Shown here one piece after another: positions 26,242 through 35,966 of a stretch of DNA of 53,974 nucleotides. The notes beneath the pieces were generated by a model, which was not told where the DNA came from, searched no databases, and saw only the letters and a program-made list of their open reading frames with translations. The stretch is from Tessaracoccus sp. SD287 (lineage in GTDB: Bacteria > Actinomycetota > Actinomycetes > Propionibacteriales > Propionibacteriaceae): NCBI RefSeq assembly GCF_017355265.1, contig NZ_JADIJQ010000010.1, forward strand, positions 52,001-105,974. The letters are read 5' to 3'. Position 1 is the first letter of the stretch. Each line of letters starts with the position of its first letter. A program made the translations under genes and the position numbers.

Positions 26242-29200
26242 CGGGCCACCGTCGGATTGGTGGCCAGCGTCGGGCACGAGACCCGGAACGGGCAGAACTG
26301 GCACCGGGTGCAGGGCTGCGCGTCGAAGCGCTCCGCGCGAATGGTGTCGGCGGCCTGCGCGACGGCCTCGTGGATGAAGCTGGGGGCCTCCGACTCGGTC
26401 TGTCCCCCCGGCCATGGTTCCTCGGAGATCGGCGCCTGGTGCATCACCTCCGGGAAGTCCTTGCCCAGGCGCAGGTAGACCAGTTCTGCCCCGCCGACCT
26501 CGGTGACGCCGGGGGCCAGCTGGTCGAAGGCGCCGGCGGTGGCGGCCAATTGGTAGAGGCCCAACTGGACGTCGCTGGCGGCGGCAGCCTTGGTCGGCTT
26601 GCTCCTGCTGGTCTTGAAGTCGACCACCCGCAACCTGCCCTGCCCATCCAGTTCGAGGCGGTCGACCGTGCCCTTGAGGTGGATGCGCTCCTCCCCCAGT
26701 TGGACGTGGGTCGAGAACGGCACCTCCGTGCCCAGCAGGGTGCTGCCCCGCTGCTCGGCCCACTTCACGTAGCGGGTGAGCGCCTCCTCGGCCACGGCAC
26801 GTTCGGAGGCCGACAACCAGGCAGCCTCGAACGGGATCTGGTCCCAGACCTCACCGAGGTGTTCCTGCAGCTGTTCGGGGTCCAGGTCGTCGCTGTGGGC
26901 GTGCCCCACCAGGGCGTGGATGACCGAACCCATGCTGGCGGCGGCACCCCGGCCGGCCTCGGCCTGGGCCCGACGGGACAGGAACCACAGGCGCGGGCAG
27001 TCCTGCAGGGTGGCCAGGTCAGAGGCGGACAGCTTCACGGGGTCCTCGGGCGCGACGACGGGGGCCGCGGCCTCGGTGTAGTCGTGGATCCCCCACCAGC
27101 TGGTCGGGTCTGCTCCCCTCACAACGGGGCGACCCCGCCGGTCACGCAACGCGGCCAGCCGCGCCAGTCGCGTGGCCGCAGCTTCCCGCATGCCGGGTGA
27201 GCACTCCGGGTCGAGCACGGCGCGACGCAGCCGCGCGACCATGGCCGGCATGGTCAGCGCCCGCTGGGGTCGTCCGTGGACGATGTCGACGGGCACACCC
27301 AGTTCGGACAGGAACCGGGACGCCTGGTCACCCTCCCCCTCGTGGCCCTGCGCTGCACTGACCCAGAGCCGATGCGTGGCGCGGCTGCAGGCGAGCAGGA
27401 AGGAGCGCCGTTCGGCGTCGATCAGCCTGCTGTAGGGCTCCAGCTCGGCCACCCCCTGAGGGGTCAGCCGGGAGACGTCCAGGATGGTGCCCTTGCGCCG
27501 GGTGGCCGGCCAGATGCCCTCCTGCACCTGCGCCACCACGACCACGGGCCAGCGGCGCCCCTTGGACCGGTGCGCGGTCAACAGTTCGACACCCCGACGG
27601 GCAAGGTCCGACTCGCGGGCGGTGTCGGCGGGAATCTGATGGGTGACCAGTTCCTCGAGCAGTTGGCGCACCGATCGGGTGCCGACGAGTTGGGTGTCGC
27701 GGGCAGCCAGGTCGAACAGGGCCCGCACCGTATCGAGGTCACGATTGGCCGCCGGACTGGCATCGCCGCCCGACAACGCGTCCCGCTCGGCGCGGGCTGC
27801 CCACTGGGTGCCGTTCCACAGCGCCCACAGCACCGCGGATGCGTCCCCGGCGTCGTCGAGCACCTGCTGGGCGCGGGCCAGCCGCTGCGACAGTTCGAGG
27901 GCCTTGCGGGCCGGTTCCCCCGGCAGGTCGGCCAGCAGCATGCCATCGTCGAGTGCGCGGGCGAACCACTGCCCCGAGGACAGCGGCTGGTCGGGGTGCG
28001 CAGCGCGCAACTGGCGTCCCAGCCGCCGCACCTCCAGGCTGTCGAGTCCGCCCAACGGCGACCTCAGCAGCGCGACGGCGTCCTCCGGCGAGGAGGCCGT
28101 CACCACGGCCCCGGGGTCGAGCACCTCAGCTTCGGGCACACCGGCTTCGCGCAGCTCCGCTCCGGGCCCCTGGGCGGGCACCCGGTCGGCGATGACGGCG
28201 CGCAGCGCCACCAGCAGCGGGCGCACCGCTGGTGCCTCGCCCAGCGCGATGTCGGTGCCGGCCAGCTGCACCGGCACGCCGGCCGCGGTCAGTGCTCGAG
28301 CGATCGGCAGCAGACCGCCGCGATGCGAACGGGTGATCACCGCGATCTCGTGCCACGCCCAGCCCTGCTCGAGGTGGGCCGCGCGAACCTGGTCGACGAT
28401 GTGGTCGATCTCGGCGCCGGGCGAATCCAGGATCCGTACCTGGACCTGACCGGGCAGGGCATCGCCGGCCGCCACGGGGATGGCCTGGCCGTCGTTGCGG
28501 GGAAGCCTCGCCGCCAGCGCCGCCAGCGCGCCGGTGAGGTGGCGTCCGCGGTCAAGGTCCACCTGCAGGTCGACCCGGGACGCCGGCGCGCGCGAACCGA
28601 AGATGTCCCCGAACCGGTTCAGGGCAAGCCCGCCGGCGCCGCGGAAGGTGTAGACCGAGGTGCTCGGGTCGGCGAAGGCGACCAGCCGCGACCCACCGGC
28701 CACCAGGTCGGCCAGCAACTGCACCTGGCTGGGGTCGAGTTCGGTGAGGTCGTCGACCAGGACGAGCGGGGTGGCGCGTACCACCGCCGCCAGGATGTCG
28801 GGGTCGAGCAGTCGAAGCCTGGCCCGGTGGACCAGCTCTGCGTAGTCCATCTCGAAGGTGGCATCGACCACGTCCAGGTACTCGCCCATGAACGCGCCCA
28901 GCACGTCCCATTCGGGGCGGCCCGCGACGCGTCCCAGTTCCGAGACGTCCTCGGGGTCGAGTCCCAGTTGGCGCACCCTTGCCACCGCCGCCCGCACCTC
29001 CGAGGCGAACGCGCGGGTGCTGGCCGCCCGGCGCAGGTCCTCGGGCCAGTGGGAGGTGTCGTGGCGGGACAGCAACTCGCGCAACCGGAATTCCTGCTCG
29101 GGAGCGGTCAGCAGGTTCCACTGCGGCTCCTCAGGCAGCGGGAAGTCGCTGACGATGCCGTGGGACAGGGCGTGGGCGGTCATCACCCGCGGCGCCACCT

Positions 29201-29486
29201 GGGCTCCACCAATGCGGCGCATCAGGTCGTTGCGCAGCCTCTGCGCCAGCGGACGGGTCGTGGTCAGCAGCAGCACCTCGGGACCGGTCAAGCCGCCTGA
29301 CAGGGCGGTCGCGGCGCACTCCACCAGGGTGTGGGTCTTGCCGGTTCCCGGACCCCCGACCACCAGCACCGGGCCGGCAGTCTCGTCCACCGCCGCAGCC
29401 ACCACCTGCCGGTGGGCAGGGGTCAGCCCCGCCGCACCGGTGGTCGGCTGCTGGCTGCTGGGATCGGAGATGTGCACGGTCACCAT
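26238..29486 (-). CDS. adnA: AdnA subunit of the AdnAB helicase-nuclease
   Basis: 1082 aa. Walker A GGPGTGKTHTLVECAAT lies near residues 43-60. The Walker B position reads LVLVDDLTELDPSQ, with DD instead of the usual DE, which fits AdnA being the weaker motor in the mycobacterial complex. The C-terminal nuclease has GSVIHALVGH, GTVDRLELD, VVDFKTSRS and QLGLYQLA. Iron-sulfur cysteines are visible: one in LQDCPRLWF and three or four in PCTRCQFCPFRVSCP, as in AddB and AdnA. The gene heads adnA-adnB-nudC and diverges from the primase-polymerase gene across 90 bases. The start ATG 29486 has no strong ribosome binding site; GTG 29483 and GTG 29477 are alternatives. Confidence 0.9.
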   Translation of the reverse strand: MVTVHISDPSSQQPTTGAAGLTPAHRQVVAAAVDETAGPVLVVGGPGTGKTHTLVECAATALSGGLTGPEVLLLTTTRPLAQRLRNDLMRRIGGAQVAPRVMTAHALSHGIVSDFPLPEEPQWNLLTAPEQEFRLRELLSRHDTSHWPEDLRRAASTRAFASEVRAAVARVRQLGLDPEDVSELGRVAGRPEWDVLGAFMGEYLDVVDATFEMDYAELVHRARLRLLDPDILAAVVRATPLVLVDDLTELDPSQVQLLADLVAGGSRLVAFADPSTSVYTFRGAGGLALNRFGDIFGSRAPASRVDLQVDLDRGRHLTGALAALAARLPRNDGQAIPVAAGDALPGQVQVRILDSPGAEIDHIVDQVRAAHLEQGWAWHEIAVITRSHRGGLLPIARALTAAGVPVQLAGTDIALGEAPAVRPLLVALRAVIADRVPAQGPGAELREAGVPEAEVLDPGAVVTASSPEDAVALLRSPLGGLDSLEVRRLGRQLRAAHPDQPLSSGQWFARALDDGMLLADLPGEPARKALELSQRLARAQQVLDDAGDASAVLWALWNGTQWAARAERDALSGGDASPAANRDLDTVRALFDLAARDTQLVGTRSVRQLLEELVTHQIPADTARESDLARRGVELLTAHRSKGRRWPVVVVAQVQEGIWPATRRKGTILDVSRLTPQGVAELEPYSRLIDAERRSFLLACSRATHRLWVSAAQGHEGEGDQASRFLSELGVPVDIVHGRPQRALTMPAMVARLRRAVLDPECSPGMREAAATRLARLAALRDRRGRPVVRGADPTSWWGIHDYTEAAAPVVAPEDPVKLSASDLATLQDCPRLWFLSRRAQAEAGRGAAASMGSVIHALVGHAHSDDLDPEQLQEHLGEVWDQIPFEAAWLSASERAVAEEALTRYVKWAEQRGSTLLGTEVPFSTHVQLGEERIHLKGTVDRLELDGQGRLRVVDFKTSRSKPTKAAAASDVQLGLYQLAATAGAFDQLAPGVTEVGGAELVYLRLGKDFPEVMHQAPISEEPWPGGQTESEAPSFIHEAVAQAADTIRAERFDAQPCTRCQFCPFRVSCPTLATNPTVAR

Positions 29487-29576
29487 GCAATCACGACCCT
29501 GCGACAGAAGTTGTCACCCCCATCGCGGACGAAACTGTGGCAGCGTTGAGGTCGCACACATGTCGAAGGGCCACCT

Positions 29577-30548
29577 GTGACCACACCACCGGTTCGTACC
29601 CAGGTCGGGGACCGGGTGCTGCAACTGACGAATCTGGACAGGGTGCTGTTTCCCGACCAGACCACCAAGGCCGAGCTGATCGAGTACTACCTGGGCGTCG
29701 CCGACGTCATGCTGCCGCACCTGGCCGATCGTTGCATCACCCGGCTGCGCTACCCCAATGGCAGCGACTCGGAATCCTTCTACGAGAAGAACGCCCCCCA
29801 GGGTGCCCCCGCCTGGGTGCGGACGGCCAAGGTGCGGGCGCAGGACTCGATCATTGACTACGTCGTGGCCGACCACCCCGCGACCCTGGTCTGGCTGGCG
29901 AACCTGTCGTCCATCGAACTGCACACGCCGCAGTGGCGCACCACCGACGCTCCCTTCCCGGACGCTGGAACTGAGCAGGCCCCCGTCGCCCTGGAGGGGG
30001 ACGACGCGGTGCTGGCGACGACACTGGTGGTCGACCTCGACCCCGGGCCGGGCATCACCATGCACGACTCCTGCCAGGCGGCGTTGATGGCCGCCACCGC
30101 GTTGGCCTCCGAAGGACTGCTGCCCCACGTGAAGACCACCGGGTCCAAGGGTCTGCAGTTGATGGCCGCCATCGAGCCGGCGCCGTGGCGAGACGTCGTG
30201 GAACAGGTGCGCCGGCTGGGGGCACGGCTTGCCGCGGAGCATCCCGACCGGTTCACCACCACGATGGCCAAGCAGGCCCGGGGCCACAAGATCTACTGGG
30301 ACCACCTGCAGAACCGTGGGGACCGCAACACGGTCAGCGTCTACTCGGTGCGCGGACGCGAGCAGCCGCGGGTCTCGACGCCGGTGACCTGGGACGAGGT
30401 CGCGGCGGTCGGCCCAGGCGACGACCTGTCCTTCACCATCGGCGAGATTCCCGCTCGGCTCGAGCAACACGGGGACTTGTGGGCGTCCATGCTGGAGGCC
30501 GGCGAGGCGGCGCCCCTGCCCATGTGGCCCGACGAGCCCTCGGCGTGA
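29577..30548 (+). CDS. Stand-alone LigD-type primase-polymerase (PolDom / Prim-PolC)
   Basis: 323 aa from GTG 29577, with GAAGGG 6 bases upstream. It is an archaeo-eukaryotic primase fold as in the LigD polymerase domain: NLDRVLFPDQTTKAELIEYY, RCITRLRYPNG, FYEKNAPQGAPAW, catalytic VVDLDPGPG (Asp153, Asp155), HVKTTGSKGLQLMA (His and Ser-Gly-Lys for nucleotide), and TMAKQARGHKIYWDHLQN with the third acidic residue. There are no ligase or phosphoesterase domains, so it is either the polymerase of a split LigD system or a Prim-PolC-type gap filler that prefers ribonucleotides. It diverges from adnA; ku is 9 kb away. No DNA ligase is in the window. Confidence 0.92.
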   Translation: MTTPPVRTQVGDRVLQLTNLDRVLFPDQTTKAELIEYYLGVADVMLPHLADRCITRLRYPNGSDSESFYEKNAPQGAPAWVRTAKVRAQDSIIDYVVADHPATLVWLANLSSIELHTPQWRTTDAPFPDAGTEQAPVALEGDDAVLATTLVVDLDPGPGITMHDSCQAALMAATALASEGLLPHVKTTGSKGLQLMAAIEPAPWRDVVEQVRRLGARLAAEHPDRFTTTMAKQARGHKIYWDHLQNRGDRNTVSVYSVRGREQPRVSTPVTWDEVAAVGPGDDLSFTIGEIPARLEQHGDLWASMLEAGEAAPLPMWPDEPSA

Positions 30549-30606
30549 TGAACTACGTTGTCGACGATGGGCGCTGCACCGGCGGCGTCGCACGAGGGGG
30601 ATACTG

Positions 30607-31575
30607 ATGGGCCAGGGCCAGGATGACGCGCAGGGCGACACCCGCGACCTGAGCGCGCTCAATCCGATGCGACGTGACTACACCACCAGCGCGGCGCCGT
30701 GGCTGGCAGGTTCCACCGACGTGGGTCGGCGTCACCACCTCAACCAGGACGCCATTTCGCTGTGGGCGGCCCCGGGCGGACGACGTGGCGTACTGGTGGT
30801 CAGCGACGGGGTCTCGTCCTCCCCGAATGCCGACCGTGCCTCGCTGACGGCGTCCACCGTCGTGACCGAGTTGCTGGCATCGCGGCTGGACAAGGGACTC
30901 TTCGACTTCGGCCAGGCCGGTGAGATCTTCAGCCAGGTCTTCGAGTCGGCCAATCGTGCCGTGCTGGCAGACGGGGCTGACGGCAGCCTCGCCGGCTCCT
31001 GCACCCTGGTCGCCGCCGTCGTCGAACAGGACACCGTCGCCGTGGCCAACATCGGCGACACCCGCGCCTACTGGCTGCCCGACCGTGGCGCTGCGGTGCA
31101 GGTGAGCACCGACGACTCGGTGGCCCAGACGCAGATGGAACTGGGCATGACCCGCGAGGAGGCCGAGAACTCCGCCCATGCCCACGCCATCACCAAGTGG
31201 CTCGGCCCCGAGGCCACCGACCTGAAGCCCCGGACGGTGGCCCACCGCGTCGAGGGACCGGGCTGGTTGATGGTGTGCAGCGACGGGCTGTGGAACTACG
31301 CCTCAGAGGCAGCCTCCATGGCCACCCTGCTGCGCCAGTTCTGGCATGCCATGCCGCCCGGCGACGGCCCCGACGTCCTGGCCCGGGCGCTGGTCGGCTG
31401 GGCCAACAGCCAGGGCGGGCGGGACAACATCTCGGTGTGCCTGGCCCGCGTGGAACCGGTCGGTGACGCGGCTGTGGCGGCGGTCGACGTCGCGGCGGCG
31501 CAGGTGCACCCCGACGATGACGAGGCAACGCAGCGGGTAGCACGCCCGCTGCCCGATGAGACGACGCAGCGGTAG
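30607..31575 (+). CDS. PP2C-family serine/threonine phosphatase with repeated, probably shortened tail
   Basis: 322 aa from ATG 30607, with GAGGGGG upstream. PPM metal-binding motifs are present: GRRHHLNQDA, VVSDGVSSS, GSCTLVAAVVEQ, ANIGDTRAYWL, MVCSDGLWNYA and GGRDNISVCLA. It should dephosphorylate targets of Ser/Thr kinases; no kinase is in the window. The catalytic domain spans about residues 25-280. The tail holds two copies of an Asp/Glu-Thr-Gln-Arg unit (DDDEATQRVARP, LPDETTQR) and stops at TAG 31573. The stop arises in a repeat copy that lacks one G (CAGCGGTAG against CAGCGGGTAG in its neighbours). With that G, the frame would run on through more repeats to a TGA at 31683-31685. Confidence 0.9.
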   Translation: MGQGQDDAQGDTRDLSALNPMRRDYTTSAAPWLAGSTDVGRRHHLNQDAISLWAAPGGRRGVLVVSDGVSSSPNADRASLTASTVVTELLASRLDKGLFDFGQAGEIFSQVFESANRAVLADGADGSLAGSCTLVAAVVEQDTVAVANIGDTRAYWLPDRGAAVQVSTDDSVAQTQMELGMTREEAENSAHAHAITKWLGPEATDLKPRTVAHRVEGPGWLMVCSDGLWNYASEAASMATLLRQFWHAMPPGDGPDVLARALVGWANSQGGRDNISVCLARVEPVGDAAVAAVDVAAAQVHPDDDEATQRVARPLPDETTQR

Positions 31576-31674
31576 CTCACCAGTCGGGCGACGACGGGCC
31601 GCAGCGGGTAGCTCACCCGATGGCCGACGACGGGTCGCAGCGGGAGCTCGTCCGATGGGCGACGACGCAACGAG
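31516..31674 (+). repeat. Degenerate tandem repeat (about 34-39 bases) across the PP2C stop codon
   Basis: Units begin at 31516, 31555, 31589, 31625 and 31660 (last partial). The shared core is GACGACG, about 5 bases, then CGCAGCGGGTAGCTCAC. The first two are coding tail of the phosphatase; the rest lie past its stop. Most of the intergenic region 31576-31818 consists of this decayed array. No promoter for the next gene was clearly seen. Confidence 0.75.
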
Positions 31675-31818
31675 CCCCGGCGTGAGCTCCACCACCGGGA
31701 ACGTGAACACGCCGCCTTTGACCACGCGGCAAGCTGTCGACCGCGCCGTTGTCCGCTGGACGCGAATCATGGGGCGGACTGGCGCTGGACGCTGCTGCCA
31801 CCCGGTACGTTGGGGCAC

Positions 31819-32043
31819 GTGGACATCAAGATCGGAATTCTGAACGTGACCCGCGAGGTCAGCATCGAGTCGACCCTGACCGGCGAGGAGGTCAGCAAGA
31901 AGCTGTCCGACGCGCTGGCCAGCAACGGCCTGCTCGACCTCAGCGACGAGAAGGGACGCCGGGTGATCGTGCCCGCGCAGTCCATCGGCTACATCGACCT
32001 CGGCCCCGAGAACGCCCGCAAGGTCGGCTTCGGCTCCGTCTGA
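31819..32043 (+). CDS. DUF3107 family small protein (TB9.4-like)
   Basis: 74 aa from GTG 31819, with GGGG 4 bases upstream; TTG 31810 is less likely. It matches the DUF3107 pattern: DIKIGILNVTREVSIEST at the start, then LTGEEVSKKLSDAL, and the conserved DEKGRRVIVPAQSIGYIDLG before RKVGFG. These are small, soluble, widespread actinobacterial proteins of unknown function. In mycobacteria the counterpart (Rv3208A, TB9.4, from memory) lies near the MiaE-like and DEAD-box helicase genes, as here. Confidence 0.9.
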   Translation: MDIKIGILNVTREVSIESTLTGEEVSKKLSDALASNGLLDLSDEKGRRVIVPAQSIGYIDLGPENARKVGFGSV

Positions 32044-32050
32044 CCTCTTT

Positions 32051-32155
32051 GGATTACCCGGGTTCCAGTGATCTACCCGGGCTGCAGTGATTTACCCGGC
32101 GTCCTCCCCGGGTAAATCAGGCTATCCCGGGTAGATCGAGCCAGCCCGGGTAAAC
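32051..32155. repeat. Nested inverted-repeat cluster GATYTACCCGGG / CCCGGGTARATC
   Basis: Three copies in one direction (GGATTACCCGGG at 32051-32062, GATCTACCCGGG at 32070-32081, GATTTACCCGGC at 32089-32100) are followed by three inverted copies (CCCGGGTAAATC ending 32118, CCCGGGTAGATC at 32126-32137, CCCGGGTAAAC at 32145-32155). The copies pair in nested order, and the T/C and A/G differences match within each inner pair. This gives a long branched hairpin between DUF3107 and the AbiEi-like gene. It fills much of the intergenic region 32044-32299, where a TAGGCT -10-like box also lies at 32177-32182. Confidence 0.85.
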
Positions 32156-32299
32156 GGGACCCGGCGGGCGGTCCCCTAGGCTGATTCCTACCCCGTCGAC
32201 GAGGCGGACACCACTTCGCCCGAATGGACGACACCTGGGCCCGGATGGACAACACCAGACCCCTGTTGCACCGGCGGGACCTGCAGGTTGGCTGGGGTC

Positions 32300-33217
32300 A
32301 TGCAGGTTTTCAGCACGGCAGAACTTCTGGCCCAGGGCATGAGCACCCACCACATTACGGCGGCCGTCGCTGCGGGTCGACTGACGCGGGTGGGCCGGGG
32401 CGCCTACGTCGTCGGCGAGGTGCTCGACGAGGCCGCCCGACATCTCGCCCTCGTCCATGGCTGTCGTGGCGACACACTCGCATTGGAGAGCGCCGCCCTC
32501 ATCCACGACCTGCCCGTCGCAGGATTTCCACGCACCGTCCAGATCACCGTCCCCGGTGACGGCACCAGTTGGCAGCGTGCCACCCGGACCATCCGCTCGG
32601 CACCCCTGGCGCACGACCATGAGACCGTGGTCAACGGCCACCGCCTCACCACCATCGCGAGGACCGTGGTCGACCTGGCCCGGTTCAGGCCCGGGCGCGC
32701 TGCCGTCATCACCTGGGAGGCGGCGCGATGGCGCGCGTCCGGGGCGCACGGTAGTGACCAGCTCCAGCAGGACATCGTCCAGGTCATGGCCGCGTTGCCC
32801 GGCCGCCACGGCATGGGTGCCGCCCGTGCCATGGCCCAGTTCGCGTCGGCACTGTCCCAGAGCCCCATGGAGTCGGTGAGCCGCTGGAACATGCGAACAC
32901 TCGGCATCCCAGAACCGGTCCAGCAGTACGACATCGTCGACGAGCGTGGTGTCGTGACCGCGACCGTCGACTTCGCCTGGCCCGAACTGGGCGTCATCGG
33001 CGAATACGACGGCGAGGGCAAGTACCAGGAGCTGGCCGCGCCCGGACAGTCACCGGCCGACGTCTTCTGGAAGGAGAAGCGTCGGCAGGAACGGATCGAG
33101 GACCTCGGGTGGATCGTGGTGCGGTGGAACAAGCACGAGGTGCGACACCCCGAACTGATGAAGGCCAAGATTGAGCGCGCCTTCGAACGCGCCCGGGGAC
33201 GGCGTCCCGCCGCCTGA
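32300..33217 (+). CDS. AbiEi-like wHTH protein with DUF559/Vsr-type endonuclease-like C-terminus (orphan)
   Basis: 305 aa from ATG 32300, with GGGG 4 bases upstream. The N-terminus has the winged-helix AbiEi antitoxin pattern: FSTAELLAQGMSTHHITAAV, then AGRLTRVGRGAYVVG, with a following domain containing LALESAALIHDLPV and LTTIARTVVDLAR. The C-terminus resembles the DUF559/very-short-patch endonuclease fold: TATVDFAWPELGVIGEYDG, then KEKRRQERIEDLGWIVVRW. Asp, Glu and Lys in this stretch could be PD-(D/E)xK residues. No AbiEii-type nucleotidyltransferase toxin gene is adjacent. Such solitary proteins are common in Actinobacteria and unstudied. The gene is bounded by repeat clusters on both sides. 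Confidence 0.8.
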   Translation: MQVFSTAELLAQGMSTHHITAAVAAGRLTRVGRGAYVVGEVLDEAARHLALVHGCRGDTLALESAALIHDLPVAGFPRTVQITVPGDGTSWQRATRTIRSAPLAHDHETVVNGHRLTTIARTVVDLARFRPGRAAVITWEAARWRASGAHGSDQLQQDIVQVMAALPGRHGMGAARAMAQFASALSQSPMESVSRWNMRTLGIPEPVQQYDIVDERGVVTATVDFAWPELGVIGEYDGEGKYQELAAPGQSPADVFWKEKRRQERIEDLGWIVVRWNKHEVRHPELMKAKIERAFERARGRRPAA

Positions 33218-33304
33218 GCAGAGCAACCGCCTCGGCTTGCAGTCCGCGTCGACCTCGGCCGGCATGCACGAGTCCGCTCGGCCTGCACGATCATCGGCCC
33301 TGAG

Positions 33305-33393
33305 GATTCACCCGGACTGCGCCGATTTACCCCGCTTGCGCCGATTAACCCTTGCGCCGATTTACCCCGCTTGCGCCGATTTACCCGGCAAGG
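33305..33393. repeat. Five tandem GATTTACCCCGCTTGCGCC units
   Basis: Units: 33305-33323, 33324-33342, 33343-33358 (three bases shorter), 33359-33377 and 33378-33393 (partial). Units 2 and 4 are identical. The core GATTTACCC is the same as in the nested repeat at 32051-32155 on the other side of the AbiEi-like gene. There are no spacers, so it is not CRISPR. It occupies part of the 311-base gene-free stretch 33218-33528. Confidence 0.85.
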
Positions 33394-33398
33394 ACCAC

Positions 33399-33542
33399 GG
33401 GTAGACCCGCGCGACCCGGGTATCCGGTCAGGCGTGGCTGGCCAGACCGCCTCAGGGCTGGAACCGGGACCACCGGGTAGACCCGCGCCACCCGTGTATC
33501 CGCCCGACTCCGAGCCCACCAGACCGCCTCAGGGCTGGAACC
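33399..33542. repeat. Imperfect direct repeat of about 68 bases covering the MiaE-like gene end
   Basis: Copy A is 33399-33465 and copy B is 33475-33542. Both start GGGTAGACCCGCGC and end with the 22-base match AGACCGCCTCAGGGCTGGA plus ACC. Copy B contains the stop codon and last codons of the MiaE-like gene (33529-33531 and beyond), so copy A looks like a duplicated piece of that gene's 3' end. The remaining part of 33218-33528 holds no recognisable feature. Confidence 0.75.
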
Positions 33543-34182
33543 CCAGCGCCAGCATGCGCTGTGCCGCACCCTCCACCAGCGTCTGCAGCAGCTCGACGGC
33601 CCGGGACACCTCGTCGGTGGTCCCGCCCTCGACACCGGTGAGGGCGCGGATGAGCCGGGTGTCGCGCGAAACGATGCGTTGCGCCTGGGCCGACAGCTCG
33701 GCGACGACCCGTCGTCCGAACAGACTGGTGCGCGAGACCTGCTCGTCGTCGAGCTCCAGGTCGGACAGGGTCTGGGTCAGCAGCTCGGCCAACTCCCGGC
33801 CAGGATTGTGTTCCAGCACCGCCGCCACCGCCGGGGGCCACTGCGCACTGGTGTGATCGGCCAGGTCCATCCCGGCACCAAAGAGCAGCACGTTCTTCAG
33901 CAGCGCCTCCGCCCAGCTGGCCGATGGCGTGTGCCGCTGCACCGAGGCAAGTGCGCTGCGCGTCGAGCCGACCCAGTGGTCCGCCTGCTCCTCAGGCACC
34001 AGCGCCAGACAGGTGCGAGCCGCGTCCACCACCGCCGACGACGAGCGCGCCACGCCCAGGGCCTCCATGGTGGTGGGCGCCAGACCGGCCAACTCGGCCA
34101 GCGACTCGTAGCACAGCAACCACCCGGTGCCGTAGAGACCAGCGATGGCGATGTCGTCAGATGAGGTCGCAGTCACAGGCAC
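33529..34182 (-). CDS. MiaE-like ferritin-fold protein
   Basis: 217 aa, all-helical by pattern. It starts with SSDDIAIAGLYGTGWLLCYE, followed by SLAELAGLAPTTMEALGVA. Other blocks are ASWAEALLKNVLLFGAGMDL and DDEQVSRTSLFGRRVVAELS. It resembles the MiaE_2/ferritin-like family of Actinobacteria (Rv3210c neighbourhood). True MiaE hydroxylates a tRNA adenosine modification with a di-iron centre. I cannot identify a full set of iron ligands, so hydroxylase activity is doubtful. The start is GTG 34182 or GTG 34176 without a clear ribosome binding site. Its 3' end lies within a direct repeat. Confidence 0.72.
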   Translation of the reverse strand: MPVTATSSDDIAIAGLYGTGWLLCYESLAELAGLAPTTMEALGVARSSSAVVDAARTCLALVPEEQADHWVGSTRSALASVQRHTPSASWAEALLKNVLLFGAGMDLADHTSAQWPPAVAAVLEHNPGRELAELLTQTLSDLELDDEQVSRTSLFGRRVVAELSAQAQRIVSRDTRLIRALTGVEGGTTDEVSRAVELLQTLVEGAAQRMLALGFQP

Positions 34183-34254
34183 AGGCTAGCGCCGCCGTAT
34201 CCGGAAAATGGGTCTCACAGGCCGGGGCGGCTAGACTGTCACTGGTTGGGCAGC

Positions 34255-34409
34255 ATGTCCGACCTCTGTCGCCTGAGTATTCGCGGACGACGCGGCACGC
34301 CGAGAACCGGCAGAGCCCGTCGCACGACCACTGCTGTTCCGCGCGCGACAGTGCACACAACCGAGGAAGATCCGGTCAGGTCAAGCCTCGGACGACCGAA
34401 GGCACGATC

Positions 34410-34413
<4 letters not shown>
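34255..34413 (+). other. Possible upstream ORF (52 codons) coupled to the DEAD-box helicase
   Basis: An ATG frame beginning MSDLCRLSIRGRRGTPRTG ends at a TGA (34411-34413) that overlaps the putative CTG start of the helicase as CTGA. The peptide is basic and shows no domain. A TAGACT -10-like box at 34232-34237 lies 18 bases before the ATG. It could be a leader peptide or chance. Confidence 0.3.

Positions 34414-35959
<1,546 letters not shown>

Positions 35960-35966
<7 letters not shown>

Noticed and set aside
26242..26763. N-terminal extension of adnB
   Set aside because: It overlaps the adnA nuclease coding region in another frame; the ATG at 26241 overlapping the adnA stop is the natural start.
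33305..33393. CRISPR array
   Set aside because: Units abut directly without spacers and are only 16-19 bases; no cas genes are present.
33924..34409. N-terminal extension of the DEAD-box helicase to ATG 33924
   Set aside because: It would read antisense through most of the MiaE-like gene and adds 162 residues with no helicase-family counterpart.
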